From Paenibacillus sp. cl123 (GTDB lineage Bacteria > Bacillota > Bacilli > Paenibacillales > NBRC-103111), in NCBI RefSeq assembly GCF_900101595.1, contig NZ_FMYY01000017.1:1-64000 (forward strand): 64,000 nt of DNA, read 5' to 3'. Shown here one piece after another: positions 43,901-54,129 of this stretch (its first letter is position 1; each line of letters begins with the position of its first letter). The translations under genes and the position numbers were made by a program. The notes under the pieces are model-generated. The model did not search any database. It worked only from the letters and a program-made list of their open reading frames with translations, and was not told where the DNA came from.

Positions 43901-46285
43901 GACGCGCGCGAGCAAGGCGGCTCCACCTTTGAATATTGGCTGCATGCCGATAAGAGCTTAACCCTGGACGAAGCGAATAGCCGTGCAACGATTGTCAAAA
44001 ATCAGGCGGCCTTGGACGTGAAGCTCTATTATCCCGGATTAACCGCTATCCCGGTAACCGATAAATATCTGGATGCAGACGGCATTGAACGGCCGCCCGG
44101 AAAACCTGATGGACACGAGCAATTCAACGGTGTGAAAAGGCAGCATGGCGGATTTGTAACGCCAAAAACGGAAGCTGCTACGATTGTCTCTACCTATGTG
44201 CCTTATCAGGTGGGCACTACACCTCAGGAAATTGTCACCGAGGATCATGGCACTTACCGGAAGCTGCACTTTACGGATGGAACGGATGTTTATGTACGGA
44301 CAGCGCAAAGCGGTGTTGTCGATACCGGAACCATTCAATTTGATGGTATTGCCGCGACGGTGAAAGGCGATTCCATCCTTTTGGTCGGCGGTACGCAGCT
44401 GGTGATGAATGGCGTAACGAAAATTGCCAGCGCGGAGCCGGCCACGGTCGCGCTTTCGGGCGACGAGCTGTCGATCACCGGCATGAAGGACAATCAAGTC
44501 AGCTTGCATAAAGCGGGTGTTACAACCGTTCTCGATGAAAAGTACCGCAGCTTGCCAAAGGGCGGCAACGTAACGGAAGCCGTTTATTCACGCGGCGTTC
44601 ATTGGGATACGGCCGGCAGCACCTTAACGCTGAATGTGGAGCCTGGTCAGCACCAGCTGCTGTTAAGCAACATTCCGGCTCCTGCTCCTATGGCGCCCGT
44701 CTCCTATCCGGTTGTGATTAACGGTGCAGCTTCCACAGTAACGTTATCTACATACGGTGACGGCCACGGAGGAACGGCTGCTTGGGGAACCTTGCCGAAC
44801 GCCGCCGGCTTGTACGAAGTGCTCGAAGCGCCGCCGGGCTTGTTCTTCGATAAAGTGAGCATGGCAAAGCCGGTCATCTATTTGGGCGAGAAAGCCAAGA
44901 TCGTTTTGCCTAATGTGACCGGTACCTTGAAGCTGCGGAGCGCCGAAGCAGGCGGATTAACACCGGCAGAAGCTTCGGCGAACTACGATACGATCAAGAA
45001 CGGATTGACTGTATTTGCGGAAGCAGAAAGCTTCTTCAGCACCGAGGACGGTTCGTTCAACGTATACAACACTCGGGAATGGTTGTCAGGAGGCTTGGGA
45101 GTCAGCAATTGGGCCGCAGCCGGTCAAAATATTACGTGGAAATTAAACGTTCCTGAAGCCGGTAAATACGATATTGTCTTGAAATACGTAGCGGGCTGGG
45201 ATCTGCCGGCCGGGACTCTTTCAACGCGGTTGATTCAACTGGGTTCCCAGTTCTACGCGGCGGAAGCGCCTACGACCTATAATGCCAAACCGGTGCCGGA
45301 ACCCGATTGGGGAACGGCCCCGGCGTTCTGGAGAGCATTGACCGTCCACTCCGGCACAACGCTGCCTGCAGGCCAGGTTGAGCTTAAGATGTGGAACGTC
45401 AGGGGGCCGATGAACTTGGACTGGATCGGCTTGGTCAAAACCGGAGAAGCCGATGAGGGTACCGTCAAGCTGATTCCAAGCGCAAGCTCGGTTAGTCCGG
45501 GACAACCTCTGGATGTTAAGCTGGCTTTGGATAAGATTGCAAATGTTGAAGGTGTTGAGCTTACACTGTCCTATGATCCGGCCAAATTTGCCTATACCGG
45601 CTACTCGAATGATTATGAGCAGCAAGCGGCGATTGTAAACAACAATGAAACAAGCGGTACGCTTCGTATCCTGTCGGGACAGATCGGAGAAGGCGTTTTT
45701 CCTTCGGACGCCCCCTTACTGACGCTCAAGTTTCAGGCCAAAACGGATGCTGCCGCAGGGGCAGCCAGCTTCACAGCATCGGCCGCATCGGCCTTGACGG
45801 GGGCTGATGAATTCATCCCTCTGACCGGAAGTACGGTGCAAGTCAGCATCTCGAATAAGGAAGCGCTCGGCGCATTGATCGCCCAAGCAGAATTGACCCG
45901 CGATCAGGCTGCAGCCGGGACGGCAACCGGCACCTTCTTCAGTTCCGTGCTTGCAGGCTTGAAGTTGGCATTAACCTCAGCTATTGATGCTGCAAAGGCC
46001 GTATTCAATCAGCCTGATGCGACTCGTACACAGGTGGAAACGGCGCAGACGAACCTGGCTGCAGCTATTGCGGAGTTCGAGTCTCACCGGATTACGGCTG
46101 CGACGGGGGATATGGACAATAACCAAACGTTCAATTTAAAAGATTTCAGAGAAATAACCAAGTATTACGGTAAAACTGCCTCCAGCTCCGACTGGCATGC
46201 TGCCCAAAAAGCGGACATTACTGGAGACGGCGCCGTAGATATCGAAGACCTGGCGTTCGTAGCCAGCCGTATTTTCGAACTGTAA
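40934..46285 (+). CDS. Giant DUF4962/heparinase II/III lyase with cohesin-like and dockerin-like domains (enzyme 2)
   Basis: About 1783 aa from a TTG at 40934, chosen because GGGAGGCG precedes it and the paralogue at 48614 has the same arrangement. Numbered from the upstream in-frame codon at 40880: signal peptide to ~52; two CBM4/16-like modules (58-210, 215-365); DUF4962 domain (~385-850: [33 protein letters not shown]); heparinase II/III sandwich with N-H891-R-H893-P-D895; a CBM35-like module (~1377-1520); cohesin-like domain (~1526-1657); helical FIVAR-like linker (~1660-1737). It ends with a dockerin-like pair of calcium loops, [12 protein letters not shown] and [12 protein letters not shown]. 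It is a likely lyase for a glycosaminoglycan-like or other uronate polymer, with both halves of a cohesin-dockerin interaction. Confidence 0.87.
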   Translation: MFHRHWKRKISAAVVYVMGLSIILNLFTFQFVSAAIDNSSLGPELFTNPGFEQVTGSMPTGWTKYAEGSPAGVSVESVTDPVAEGTRSVKFTDNNSAAGAAAGLYSKMIPYSPGTSITTSVKARVEEGGISMIVRYYRADGPMTQQGVNSSGTGTHWQTLQVSDSPPSDVVNIQVVLVVPSGFGTGTAYLDDASFKTTELLLNPSFEAETGSSPNNWTAIDRGIPSSITTVTNAAYSVHGAKALHILDNSTSDAYSVKSVTTPIVSGRSYKASVKAKALSGSGNLVMHFMGSFGQQSLEAPTTGTGSWETLTLTAEPPAGTTAIQIELSSTGAGTSDVYFDQASLTVGGKIPGSNPTPTTPSDGSLVWPTKQDSYSRRFQPGNHLVSTQNPPDFGWPFIDGADAYELQVATDSSFQSIVYEKNDIAPNYHSVPQTFAGAQSYFWRVRYHKPEGWSVWSEALKFRIDADNVPFVVPPVSELLSAVPTEHPRMLTTPDNLEAFRARKDSDGKKTFDAIKTRIEKRVKDEADPTKGPEALPAEPTDPDTAAAVRDAVRHPMMDAAFIYLITQDPDYANFAKRRLLHLASWNTKTGETSYEANDAIHRDIALTGATAYDWLYDTLSQSERETVLRMVHDRATTIANDVLYDQDPISKKPHNSHGWTVFGFLGTIAIALLHDDIEVNGSNVSEDAQEWFNMIVPTYINLAPTWGGEDGGWGNGIGYWQFSTNSNKRFVDSLYAATGFSIYDKAFNRHEYLYPFYSLPFGQQTGQFGDSIEGRFAYGIERVYVHGSSTRNAQMTQNEVAQWYAQLYPYEYVNELTYLYEDTNLPARPPVEMPTAKYFDQIGEVMMHSSLFDPKRISLFFKSSPYGSFNHRHPDQNAIIIRAFGEDLTVDGGFYDSFTSAHNILYDKQTFAKNAITYDNKKGQLPDDRNASGQITGFATNKDFDAAVGDATTAYNAYNDPTKPGLDLAQRSVIYVKPGAFVIVDNLDAREQGGSTFEYWLHADKSLTLDEANSRATIVKNQAALDVKLYYPGLTAIPVTDKYLDADGIERPPGKPDGHEQFNGVKRQHGGFVTPKTEAATIVSTYVPYQVGTTPQEIVTEDHGTYRKLHFTDGTDVYVRTAQSGVVDTGTIQFDGIAATVKGDSILLVGGTQLVMNGVTKIASAEPATVALSGDELSITGMKDNQVSLHKAGVTTVLDEKYRSLPKGGNVTEAVYSRGVHWDTAGSTLTLNVEPGQHQLLLSNIPAPAPMAPVSYPVVINGAASTVTLSTYGDGHGGTAAWGTLPNAAGLYEVLEAPPGLFFDKVSMAKPVIYLGEKAKIVLPNVTGTLKLRSAEAGGLTPAEASANYDTIKNGLTVFAEAESFFSTEDGSFNVYNTREWLSGGLGVSNWAAAGQNITWKLNVPEAGKYDIVLKYVAGWDLPAGTLSTRLIQLGSQFYAAEAPTTYNAKPVPEPDWGTAPAFWRALTVHSGTTLPAGQVELKMWNVRGPMNLDWIGLVKTGEADEGTVKLIPSASSVSPGQPLDVKLALDKIANVEGVELTLSYDPAKFAYTGYSNDYEQQAAIVNNNETSGTLRILSGQIGEGVFPSDAPLLTLKFQAKTDAAAGAASFTASAASALTGADEFIPLTGSTVQVSISNKEALGALIAQAELTRDQAAAGTATGTFFSSVLAGLKLALTSAIDAAKAVFNQPDATRTQVETAQTNLAAAIAEFESHRITAATGDMDNNQTFNLKDFREITKYYGKTASSSDWHAAQKADITGDGAVDIEDLAFVASRIFEL

Positions 46286-46295
46286 GGAACAAATA

Positions 46296-46329
46296 AGGCG
46301 CTCCCTTATCTGCTTGTAGGGAGCGCTTT
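46296..46329 (+). terminator. Terminator of enzyme 2 gene
   Basis: GCGCTCCCT / AGGGAGCGC 9-bp stem with an 11-base loop and TTT. Confidence 0.7.
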
Positions 46330-46365
46330 ACCATCCTGCCATTTCATCATTTTGAGGAGGGCTAC

Positions 46366-48153
46366 ATGATAAATAAAGCGGTAATATGGAGAGCGGCCCT
46401 AATGCTTGTTTTGGTTCTCACGTATTCGTTCCAAGGAATGCCGGTTTATGCCGCTGAGGGGCAGACAGCGTTCCATATGAAGTCATCGTCAACTTCCGTG
46501 GAAGAAGGCGGCAGCTTTGTTGTGACCATTGAAGGGGTGAACCTCCATCAATTGTACGCGTATGATTTGACATTCGAGCTTTCATCCGGCGTAACCTATC
46601 TTAGAGGAGAAGGCAACCTGCCTGGCGGATCACCGGCTTCCTACCTGGAAGACCATACGCTGCTCTACGGATCAACGAAATTTGGGAAAGTCGCCGGGGA
46701 AAACGGATCGAGGACTCTCGCCAAATTGACCTTTAAAGCAAATGCTGAGGGAACGGCGAGCATCAAGCTGGTTCGTGTCAAGACGCTTGATCCTGCGTTA
46801 CATGCAACGGTACATGAGGTGAACCAAGCGATCGGCGTTCAAATAACACCGGACGACGATAATGGAAATGGCACCGGTAATGGTAACGGCAACGGGAACG
46901 GAAATGGCAACGGTAATGGGAACGGGAATGGGAATGGCAATGGCAATGGCAATGGCAACGGCAACGCTAATGGTAACGGTAATGGTACCGGCACCGGGAA
47001 TAACCCAGGCACGCCCCGGAAAATTACCGATGAGGACGGAAAGAGTCAAGTCGCATCCGGCCGCCTCGTGATTCCTGCGGACGGTCCTGTGCAAGCGCCT
47101 CTGGCGTTGCTTCAATCCTGGGCCAAGCAAAATCCGGCCGCTGTCATTGAGCTTCAAGCAGGCCATGTGACTTACTCGCTGCCGCTTAGCGAGCTATCCT
47201 CACCGGAGCTGCTCGCGCAATTGGGAGCCGATGCCGCTAAAGCGGAAGTAAAAATCACCGTAGCTGAGGCAGCCCCCGGGCAAAAGGATCAGGCAGAGCG
47301 CAGCGCCGCCAAGATCGGTTCTGAGCTTTTGATGGCTCCGGTGGAGTTCGAAGTGTCGGCAATCATGCCCGACGGACGATCCATCCCGTTAACTAAGTTT
47401 GCCGCATATGTCCCTCGCTCCTTCAAGCTTGGCTTCGACGTCGATCCCGGTCAAACGACTGGTGTCTATGTCGATTCGGTAACCGGCGAGCTGCTGCCGG
47501 TGCCTACGGTATTTCGCAACGTGGACGGAAAGGTGTTCGCCGACTTGTACCGGAAAGGAAACAGCGCTTATTCCTTGGTGAAAACGGAGAGGCGCTTTGC
47601 CGATCTCGAAGGCCACTGGAGCCGGGCGGCTGTAGAAACCATGGCTAACAAGCTGCTGGTTCAGGGAACAACCGAGCTGAGCTTCGAACCTGACAAGCTT
47701 GTCACGCGCGCTGAGTTTGCAGCCTTACTGATGCGGGCGCTAGCCCTGAACTCAACTGCCGGCCAAGCATCGTTCATGGATATCGAGGGACAATGGTACG
47801 AGTCAGCCGTTAAAGCGGCCGCGGCTGCAGGTCTGGTGAACGGCTATCCCGACGGAAGCTTCCGGCCCGATGCCCGGATCACCAGACAGGAATTGGCTGT
47901 CATCCTCAAGCGGGCGGCCGGTTATGCCAATAAGCCGATTCCAATCGTAGATCCAAGCCAATCGTCCCGCTTGTTCACGGACTTGACGCAGGCAGCGGAC
48001 TGGGCATTGGCGGATATAACCGGTATTACATCCGCCGCCATTATGGAAGGCGACGAGCAGGGCGCCTTCAACCCGGAAGACAGGGCAACAAGAGCACAGG
48101 CGGCTGTCGTTTTGAAACGGTTGTTGATACACCTAGGTATGTTCAGTGAATAG
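46366..48153 (+). CDS. Cell-surface anchoring scaffoldin: cohesin-like domain, Asn-Gly linker, three SLH domains
   Basis: A 595-aa exported protein. Signal peptide to about residue 30 (PVYAA), cohesin-like beta-sandwich about 33-160 (SSTSVEEGGSFVVTIEGVN, YAYDLTFELSSGVTYL, LAKLTFKAN), Asn-Gly linker about 166-213, a domain common before SLH repeats about 220-405, and three SLH domains (about 411-455, 470-516, 536-590; FADLEGHWSRAAVE, GLVNGYPDGSFRPD, AAIMEGDEQGAFNPED). SLH domains bind pyruvylated cell-wall polymer, so this should hold dockerin-bearing proteins on the cell surface, like the anchoring scaffoldins of cellulosomes. It lies between the two dockerin-bearing lyases. GAGGAGG precedes the ATG. 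Binding is inferred. Confidence 0.88.
   Translation: MINKAVIWRAALMLVLVLTYSFQGMPVYAAEGQTAFHMKSSSTSVEEGGSFVVTIEGVNLHQLYAYDLTFELSSGVTYLRGEGNLPGGSPASYLEDHTLLYGSTKFGKVAGENGSRTLAKLTFKANAEGTASIKLVRVKTLDPALHATVHEVNQAIGVQITPDDDNGNGTGNGNGNGNGNGNGNGNGNGNGNGNGNGNGNANGNGNGTGTGNNPGTPRKITDEDGKSQVASGRLVIPADGPVQAPLALLQSWAKQNPAAVIELQAGHVTYSLPLSELSSPELLAQLGADAAKAEVKITVAEAAPGQKDQAERSAAKIGSELLMAPVEFEVSAIMPDGRSIPLTKFAAYVPRSFKLGFDVDPGQTTGVYVDSVTGELLPVPTVFRNVDGKVFADLYRKGNSAYSLVKTERRFADLEGHWSRAAVETMANKLLVQGTTELSFEPDKLVTRAEFAALLMRALALNSTAGQASFMDIEGQWYESAVKAAAAAGLVNGYPDGSFRPDARITRQELAVILKRAAGYANKPIPIVDPSQSSRLFTDLTQAADWALADITGITSAAIMEGDEQGAFNPEDRATRAQAAVVLKRLLIHLGMFSE
46861..47004 (+). repeat. Tandem Asn-Gly codon repeat in the scaffoldin linker
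   Basis: About 48 codons made almost only of AAT/AAC and GGT/GGC/GGA/GGG, giving a flexible (Asn-Gly) linker. Wobble positions vary, so it is a protein-level repeat. Confidence 0.9.
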
Positions 48154-48214
48154 CGATAACGAAACCTTCACCTCAAATGAATGTCGCCGGAAGCCCGGCA
48201 TCGATTCGTGAAGC

Positions 48215-48248
48215 AAAGCTCCGCAGCGCGGAGCTTTCTTTGTTTTTT
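48215..48248 (+). terminator. Terminator of the scaffoldin gene
   Basis: AAAGCTCCG / CGGAGCTTT 9-bp stem, 5-base loop, then CTTTGTTTTTT. Confidence 0.85.
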
Positions 48249-48613
48249 CGCCAGCCATTGGGCTGTTCTCGTGATTTTTAAGTTTTTTTTCATTTATTCA
48301 AAAAAAAGTACAAGATTCTGCATTTCCGTTGATTTACGTATTGTCATCTACACTCTACTATTGGAGAAAAATGAAAGCGTTTCCCGAAATCCTGCCGCGT
48401 GGGATGAGCTATACATGACCGCCAAGAAGCTGAAAAGTTCGATTCCATCTGGAACTTATGAAGGAGGTGGTCCGATTCAAGACGGGAATGAAGCAAAGCA
48501 AATAAGAAGAAAGGATATGAATCGATGTAAGAGGTTTTCCAATTGCAAGAGTGTTCCTTGAGGAAATGAGATGTGCGAGGATGCAACAAATTTATAAGCT
48601 GGAGGCGAAACAA
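48249..48613 (+). other. Leader/promoter region of enzyme 3
   Basis: No gene supported here. A T-rich stretch followed by TTATTCAAAAAAAAGTACA (48294 on) is a degenerate relative of the shared element at 30686 and 54027. A cre-like site follows at 48372. Short open frames over this region lack convincing composition. Confidence 0.45.
48372..48385 (+). promoter_or_regulatory. Candidate catabolite-responsive element (cre)
   Basis: TGAAAGCGTTTCCC matches the CcpA consensus TGWAANCGNTNWCA at 12 of 14 positions, about 230 bases before enzyme 3, so glucose repression is plausible. Confidence 0.5.
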
Positions 48614-51600
48614 TTGATTACATACAAAAGGCGACGCATACTAGCGATGACTCTTGTGTTCACCATGGGATTGAGCCTGTTTCTGAACTTATTTTCATAT
48701 CAAACGGCATCCGGCGCAGGCAGCAATCCGGTTATGGGGCCGGAGCTGCTTGTGAATTCCGGCTTCGAGGAAGTGTCGGGCAGTATGCCGGCAGGCTGGA
48801 TTTTATTTGAAAACAAGCCCGATTTGGCAGTCGAGTCGGTTACGAACGAAGCGGCGGACGGGACTCGCAGCGTCAAGCTTACGGACAACAACACAGCTGC
48901 TACGGCAGGGGTCAGGAGCGAGCGGATTGCTTATTCTCCAGGGACTTCTTATACAGCCACCGTTAAGGTTAAGGTGGTTTCCGGAGCAGCTACCCTGCTG
49001 ATCCGCTACTATGACGTCAACAATAAATCTACGCAAAAGCCTGCGTCTGTGAACGCCAAACCAGATTGGCAGACGATTACGATCACCGATACGCCTCCGG
49101 CAAGCACGGTTGGCATGGAAATGCTGATCGTCATTCCAAGCTCGGTAAACAGCGGCGTCGTTTATGCGGATGCCGCCTCACTGAAAACGACGGAGCTGCT
49201 GCCAAATCCGAGCTTTGAAGCGGTGACGGGAACTAGGCCAACCGGCTGGACAGCTGTTGACCATGGAATGGCATCCAGCATCGCAGCGGTGACGGACACC
49301 GTGTATATCCACGGAAAAAAAGCAGTGCATATTATCGACGGATCTGCTACGGACGCCTACAGTGTGAAAAGTCCGGCCATACCTGTCGTATCCGGCAAAT
49401 CGTACACGGCGGCTGTCCATGCGAATGCCATATCCGGCGGCGGCAGCCTGATCCTGCGCTTCCTGGGCTCGTCAGGCCAGCAATTTGTGGAAACGCAAAC
49501 AACCGGGACGAGCGGATGGGAAGCCTTAACGTTAACAGCCGAGCCTCCGGCCGGGACAACTGACGTGCAGGTGGAATTAGCCACATTCGGCATAGGCACA
49601 GCCGAGCTTTATTTTGATCAAGCTACATTAACAGCGGCGGACAAAGCGCCTCCTACGGGCGGCTCGCAGGCGTGGCCAAGCGATCTGGATCCGGCACGTT
49701 CACGGCATTTTCAGCCTATCGACCATCTTGTTACGACACAGAACCCTCCTGATTTCGGATGGCCGGTGATGGATGGCGCGGGCGTCTACGAATTGCAGGT
49801 GGCGACCGACAGCAGCTTCCAGAACATCCTTTACCAGAAAAACGATATACCGATAAACTACTATAATTTCCCGGATCCATTTGTGGGAGGCCAGTCCTAC
49901 TTCTGGAGAGTCAGGTTCCACAAAACAGCCGGATGGTCCGATTGGAGCGATACCCGCAAGTTCCGGATTGACGCGGATTATAAGGAATTTCCGGTTCCGC
50001 CCGTATCCGAGCTTATCGCTAACGTACCCACCTCACATCCACGCATACTGACTACGCCGGATACGTTAAGCGATTTCCGTGCCAGAAAAGACGGAGCCGG
50101 CAAGAAAACATTTGATTTTATTAAACGCCAGATTAATGTAAGCGATCATACGTTGCCAGGCGAGCCGTCACTTGATAAACCCGGCAGAATCCTGGATCAA
50201 ACAACAGCAGTTACGACTCCTATGGTCAACGCAGCTTTCATTTATTTGGTTACGGGTGATCCCGAATACGGAAACTTTGCCAAAGAGCGGCTCCTACATG
50301 TCTCTGCTTGGAGAACGAAAGAAGGTCCCACTCACTATAACAACCGTAACGGCGGAAACGACCAGGTTCATCGGGATATCGTGTTGAAGGGTTCAATTGC
50401 CTACGACTGGATTTACGATCTCCTCAGCCCGGAGGAAAAAGAAACGGCATTAACCATGTTACTGGACCGGGGGCAGACGATTGCTGACGATGTCCTGTAC
50501 GATGAAAGGCCAATAACAAGCAGTCCCTACGATTCGCACGGCTGGACGGTAAACGGCTATCTGGGCATTATCGCAATCTCCTTGCTTCACGAGAACGTTG
50601 ACATCAACGGTACGAACGTTTCGAAGGAAGCGCAGAAATGGTTCAAGACGATTGTGCCTGCTTACATCAATCTGGCGCCGGTATGGGGCGGCGAGGACGG
50701 CGGCTGGGGCAATGGGGAAGGCTACTGGCAGTGGTCTTCCATATTCGGAAAGCATTTTATAGATACGCTCTATGCAGCGACGGGCTTTAATCTTTATCAG
50801 AAAGCTTACTTCCGTAATGAGTCCTGGTATCCTTTGTATATGATTCCTGTAGGCCAGCAAAACGGTGCGTTCGGCAACGGTAACGACGGCATCCACATAG
50901 GGCAAGTTACGACCAATGTATTAATCAACGCGAAAATGCAGCAGGATGAGGTCATGCAGTGGTACTCGCAGCGTTATAATTACGATTACGGCGATTACAA
51001 AACTTATTTGTATGAAGATGAAAACTTATCGGCGCGTCCTCCGGTAGAAATGCCGACAGCCAAATACTTTGAGCAAATCGGAACGGTCGCCATGCACTCC
51101 AGTTTACTTGATCCGAAACGGATTTCGTTCTATTTCAAATCCAGTCCATTCGGCAGCTGGAATCACAGCCAAGCGGATCAGAACAGCTTGATCATCAAAG
51201 CCTTCGGTGAGGATCTAACCGTTGAGGGCGGGTTCTATGACGATTACAATACCCCTCATTACAATCAATATGCCAAGCAAACGTTTGCCCATAATGCGAT
51301 TACTTATGACGGTAAAAAAGGCCAAAACTTGGATGATATGAGGGCATCGGGTAAAATTACCGGATTCGCCACGACCAAAGATTTCGACGCGGCGGTTGGC
51401 GACGCCACAACAGCTTACAATACCAACCCGGGCAAAGCTGGCCTCGATCTGGCTCAGCGCAGTGTCATCTACGTGAAGCCGGGCGCCTTCGTAGTCGTCG
51501 ATAATTTGAACGCCCGGGAGCCGGGCGGCTCCAGCTTCGAATATTGGCTGCATGCCGATAAAAGCTTAACGCTGGATGGAGCGAATAGCAGTGCGACCAT

Positions 51601-53845
51601 TATCAAAAATCAGGCTGCGCTGAAAGTCAATCTTTACTATCCGGGATTAATAGAAGTGCCGGTAACGAACAAGTACATCGAAGAAGATGAAGAAGAGCAT
51701 CTGCCCGGTGGCACCTATACAGGAATAAGAAGACAGCACGGCGGATTTAAGACTCCAAAAACGGAAGAAGCGACTATCGTTTCCACCTACGTCCCTTACG
51801 AGGTCGGTTCCACGCCGCAGAACATCGTTTCCGAGGATCACGGCACGTACCGGAAGCTCCATTTCACCGATGGAACGGATGTTTATGTACGTACAGCCCT
51901 TAGCGGCGTCGTAGACACCGGCAGCATGCAGTTCGAAGGCATCGCGGCTACTGTCAAAGGAGATTCCGTTCTTCTGGTAGGCGGCACCCAATTGGTCATG
52001 GGCGGAGTGACACGGATTAGCAGCGCACAGCCGGCTACGATCGCGCTTTCCGGCGATGAGCTGTCCATCACAGGGATGCAGGATACACAAGTCAGCTTGC
52101 ATAAATCCGGTGTTACGACGGTGCTTGACGAGAAGTATCGCAGCCTGCCGAAGGGCGGCAGCGTAACGGATGCCGTATATACGCGCGGCGTTCATTGGGA
52201 TACGACTGGAAGCGTGTTAACGCTGAATGTGGAGCCCGGCCAGCATAAGCTTCTGTTAAGTAATGTTCCAGCTCCAGCTCCGCAAGCTCCGTTGTCCTAT
52301 CCCGTTGAGATCAACGGCGTTCCGTCGACGGCAACGCTGTCCACTTACAGCGACGGACACGGCGGCACAAGCGCCTGGGGAAGATTATCCAACGCAGCCG
52401 GGCTTTACGAAGTGCTCGAAGCGCCTCCCGGATTCATCTTCGAGGGAAGCGGAGGAGCCAAGCCGGTGATGTTTATAACCGCAAACAGCAAGATTATTGT
52501 GCCTGCTGCGACGGGAGTTCTCAAGCTGCGCAGCGCCGGCTCGGGTGCGGCAACTCCGGTAGAGCAATCGGCGGATCATGACGCTGTCAAGGCGGATTTG
52601 GACGTATTTGCAGAAGCCGAAAGCTTCAGCAGTGCGGACTCCGGGATATCTACGTATAACACGCGCGATTTTCTCTCGGGCGGTGTAGGCGTCACCGGCT
52701 GGAACAATCCGGGTCAAACGATTACTTGGCAGTTGAATGTCCCTGAAGCCGGGTATTATGATGTGGCCATGAAATATGTGGCGGGCTGGGAGCTGGAGGA
52801 TGGTAATCCGAAGCGCTTGATTCAGCTGGGCTCCGAGATTCATTCGGCGGAAATCCCAAAGACGCCGAAATGGGGGCAATTCCCGGAGGAGTGGAGAGCG
52901 GCCACCGTTCATACGGCGACTTATCTGCCTGCGGGAACGAATACGCTCAAAATGTGGAACGTGATCGGGGCGTCGAATATCGACTGGGTTGGACTCAAAC
53001 AAGTAGAACCGGCTTCGAAGCCGTCCGTCAAGCTGACGCCAAGCGCAAGCTCGGTTAGCGGAGGGCAAAACCTCGACCTTCAATTGAAACTGGAGCAAGT
53101 GGAAGCGGCAGCCGGTGTGGACCTTACACTCTCTTATGATCCGTCCAAATTTAGTTACGCCGAATATGCGAAAGACTATGCGCAGCAAGCAGTTATCGTT
53201 ACGGATGATGCGGCGGCCGGCAAGCTGCGTGTATTGGCAGGACGAATCGGCAGCGGAACGCTGCCGGCGGATGCCCCCTTCCTGACCTTGAAATTCCAGG
53301 CTAAGACGGGTGCGCCTACAGGTACTGCCAGCTTCACGAGCTCAGCCGTGTCGATTTCCTCCGAAGCCGGTGTTGTCACCGCCCTCGCGGCAAGCTCGGC
53401 ACAAGTGAGCATATCGGATAAGGCAGCGCTTGGCGCCTTGATCGCGCAAGCGGAAGCGACCCGCGACCAGGCGGAAGCGGGAACGGCAACCGGTACCTTC
53501 TTCAGCTCGGTGCTCGCAGGCTTGAAGGCGACTCTGACTTCGGCCATAGATGCCGCGAAAGCCGTATTTAATCAAGCTGATGCAACGGAGTCGCAGGTGC
53601 AGACGGCACAGTCGGGCCTGGCAGCAGCAATGGCGGAGTTTGAGTCGCACCGGATTACGGCAAGCACAGGCAATATGGACGCCGACCCGCTATTTAATAT
53701 CGCCGATTTTGCGGAAATAACCAAATTTTACGGAGTAGACATGACAAGCCCCGACTGGCCGAGTGCCCGCAAGGCAGACATCAATCGCGACGGTATCGTC
53801 GATATTCAAGACTTGGCGTTCGTCGCTAGCCGGATTTTCGGGTAG
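48614..53845 (+). CDS. Giant DUF4962/heparinase II/III lyase with cohesin-like and dockerin-like domains (enzyme 3)
   Basis: About 1743 aa from a TTG at 48614 behind CTGGAGGCGAAACAA, matching the start context of enzyme 2. The architecture is the same from end to end: signal peptide, two CBM4/16-like modules, DUF4962 domain, heparinase II/III sandwich, CBM35-like module, cohesin-like domain (~1470-1600), helical linker and a dockerin-like end ([12 protein letters not shown] and [12 protein letters not shown]). Long blocks such as GEDLTVx[19 protein letters not shown] and [22 protein letters not shown] are shared with enzyme 2, so they are tandem paralogues. One difference at the sandwich site: NHSQADQ here versus NHRHPDQ in enzyme 2, replacing the second His by Gln, which may alter activity or specificity. 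Confidence 0.87.
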   Translation: MITYKRRRILAMTLVFTMGLSLFLNLFSYQTASGAGSNPVMGPELLVNSGFEEVSGSMPAGWILFENKPDLAVESVTNEAADGTRSVKLTDNNTAATAGVRSERIAYSPGTSYTATVKVKVVSGAATLLIRYYDVNNKSTQKPASVNAKPDWQTITITDTPPASTVGMEMLIVIPSSVNSGVVYADAASLKTTELLPNPSFEAVTGTRPTGWTAVDHGMASSIAAVTDTVYIHGKKAVHIIDGSATDAYSVKSPAIPVVSGKSYTAAVHANAISGGGSLILRFLGSSGQQFVETQTTGTSGWEALTLTAEPPAGTTDVQVELATFGIGTAELYFDQATLTAADKAPPTGGSQAWPSDLDPARSRHFQPIDHLVTTQNPPDFGWPVMDGAGVYELQVATDSSFQNILYQKNDIPINYYNFPDPFVGGQSYFWRVRFHKTAGWSDWSDTRKFRIDADYKEFPVPPVSELIANVPTSHPRILTTPDTLSDFRARKDGAGKKTFDFIKRQINVSDHTLPGEPSLDKPGRILDQTTAVTTPMVNAAFIYLVTGDPEYGNFAKERLLHVSAWRTKEGPTHYNNRNGGNDQVHRDIVLKGSIAYDWIYDLLSPEEKETALTMLLDRGQTIADDVLYDERPITSSPYDSHGWTVNGYLGIIAISLLHENVDINGTNVSKEAQKWFKTIVPAYINLAPVWGGEDGGWGNGEGYWQWSSIFGKHFIDTLYAATGFNLYQKAYFRNESWYPLYMIPVGQQNGAFGNGNDGIHIGQVTTNVLINAKMQQDEVMQWYSQRYNYDYGDYKTYLYEDENLSARPPVEMPTAKYFEQIGTVAMHSSLLDPKRISFYFKSSPFGSWNHSQADQNSLIIKAFGEDLTVEGGFYDDYNTPHYNQYAKQTFAHNAITYDGKKGQNLDDMRASGKITGFATTKDFDAAVGDATTAYNTNPGKAGLDLAQRSVIYVKPGAFVVVDNLNAREPGGSSFEYWLHADKSLTLDGANSSATIIKNQAALKVNLYYPGLIEVPVTNKYIEEDEEEHLPGGTYTGIRRQHGGFKTPKTEEATIVSTYVPYEVGSTPQNIVSEDHGTYRKLHFTDGTDVYVRTALSGVVDTGSMQFEGIAATVKGDSVLLVGGTQLVMGGVTRISSAQPATIALSGDELSITGMQDTQVSLHKSGVTTVLDEKYRSLPKGGSVTDAVYTRGVHWDTTGSVLTLNVEPGQHKLLLSNVPAPAPQAPLSYPVEINGVPSTATLSTYSDGHGGTSAWGRLSNAAGLYEVLEAPPGFIFEGSGGAKPVMFITANSKIIVPAATGVLKLRSAGSGAATPVEQSADHDAVKADLDVFAEAESFSSADSGISTYNTRDFLSGGVGVTGWNNPGQTITWQLNVPEAGYYDVAMKYVAGWELEDGNPKRLIQLGSEIHSAEIPKTPKWGQFPEEWRAATVHTATYLPAGTNTLKMWNVIGASNIDWVGLKQVEPASKPSVKLTPSASSVSGGQNLDLQLKLEQVEAAAGVDLTLSYDPSKFSYAEYAKDYAQQAVIVTDDAAAGKLRVLAGRIGSGTLPADAPFLTLKFQAKTGAPTGTASFTSSAVSISSEAGVVTALAASSAQVSISDKAALGALIAQAEATRDQAEAGTATGTFFSSVLAGLKATLTSAIDAAKAVFNQADATESQVQTAQSGLAAAMAEFESHRITASTGNMDADPLFNIADFAEITKFYGVDMTSPDWPSARKADINRDGIVDIQDLAFVASRIFG

Positions 53846-53859
53846 CGTATGCGCAAGAT

Positions 53860-53891
53860 GAAGGCCCCTTTGCTGAGGCAAGGGGCTTTCG
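53860..53891 (+). terminator. First terminator hairpin after enzyme 3
   Basis: GAAGGCCCCTT / AAGGGGCTTTC, one mismatch, 9-base loop, followed by TTTC only. Confidence 0.5.
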
Positions 53892-53926
53892 CCATCTTAA
53901 TCGTGTTGGAAGATTAGTCATGAAAA

Positions 53927-53967
53927 AGGACCGTCCGGCGATAATAACGCCGGACGGTCCTCTTTTT
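53927..53967 (+). terminator. Strong terminator after enzyme 3
   Basis: Perfect 14-bp stem AGGACCGTCCGGCG / CGCCGGACGGTCCT with a 7-base loop and CTTTTT. It isolates the ABC importer operon. Confidence 0.85.
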
Positions 53968-54026
53968 GCCCGGACTTTACCTCCGACAGCCACAACAGTT
54001 TTTTCACTTATTCATTATTTTTATGC

Positions 54027-54048
54027 TTATCGCAAAAAGAATGCAGCA
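54027..54048 (+). promoter_or_regulatory. Shared promoter element before the ABC importer
   Basis: TTATCGCAAAAAGAATGCAG starts here, matching the element at 30686 at 18 of 22 positions; both are preceded by CACT-TTTCAT-type T-rich sequence. It is a candidate AraC-family binding site. Confidence 0.45.
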
Positions 54049-54129
54049 CAACGAATAGTGACGATGGTCAACGGCTAAGCCATCCGGTAAGGTAAAGCTC
54101 AGGATGAAGCAAGGAGGAGAAGAGGAAGT

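Noticed and set aside
46861..47004. Repetitive tract considered as a CRISPR-like array
   Set aside because: It is an in-frame Asn-Gly codon repeat inside the scaffoldin gene with no spacers.
40934..53845. Reading the locus as a classical cellulose-degrading cellulosome
   Set aside because: There are no glycoside hydrolase or cellulose-binding signatures; the catalytic domains are heparinase II/III-like.
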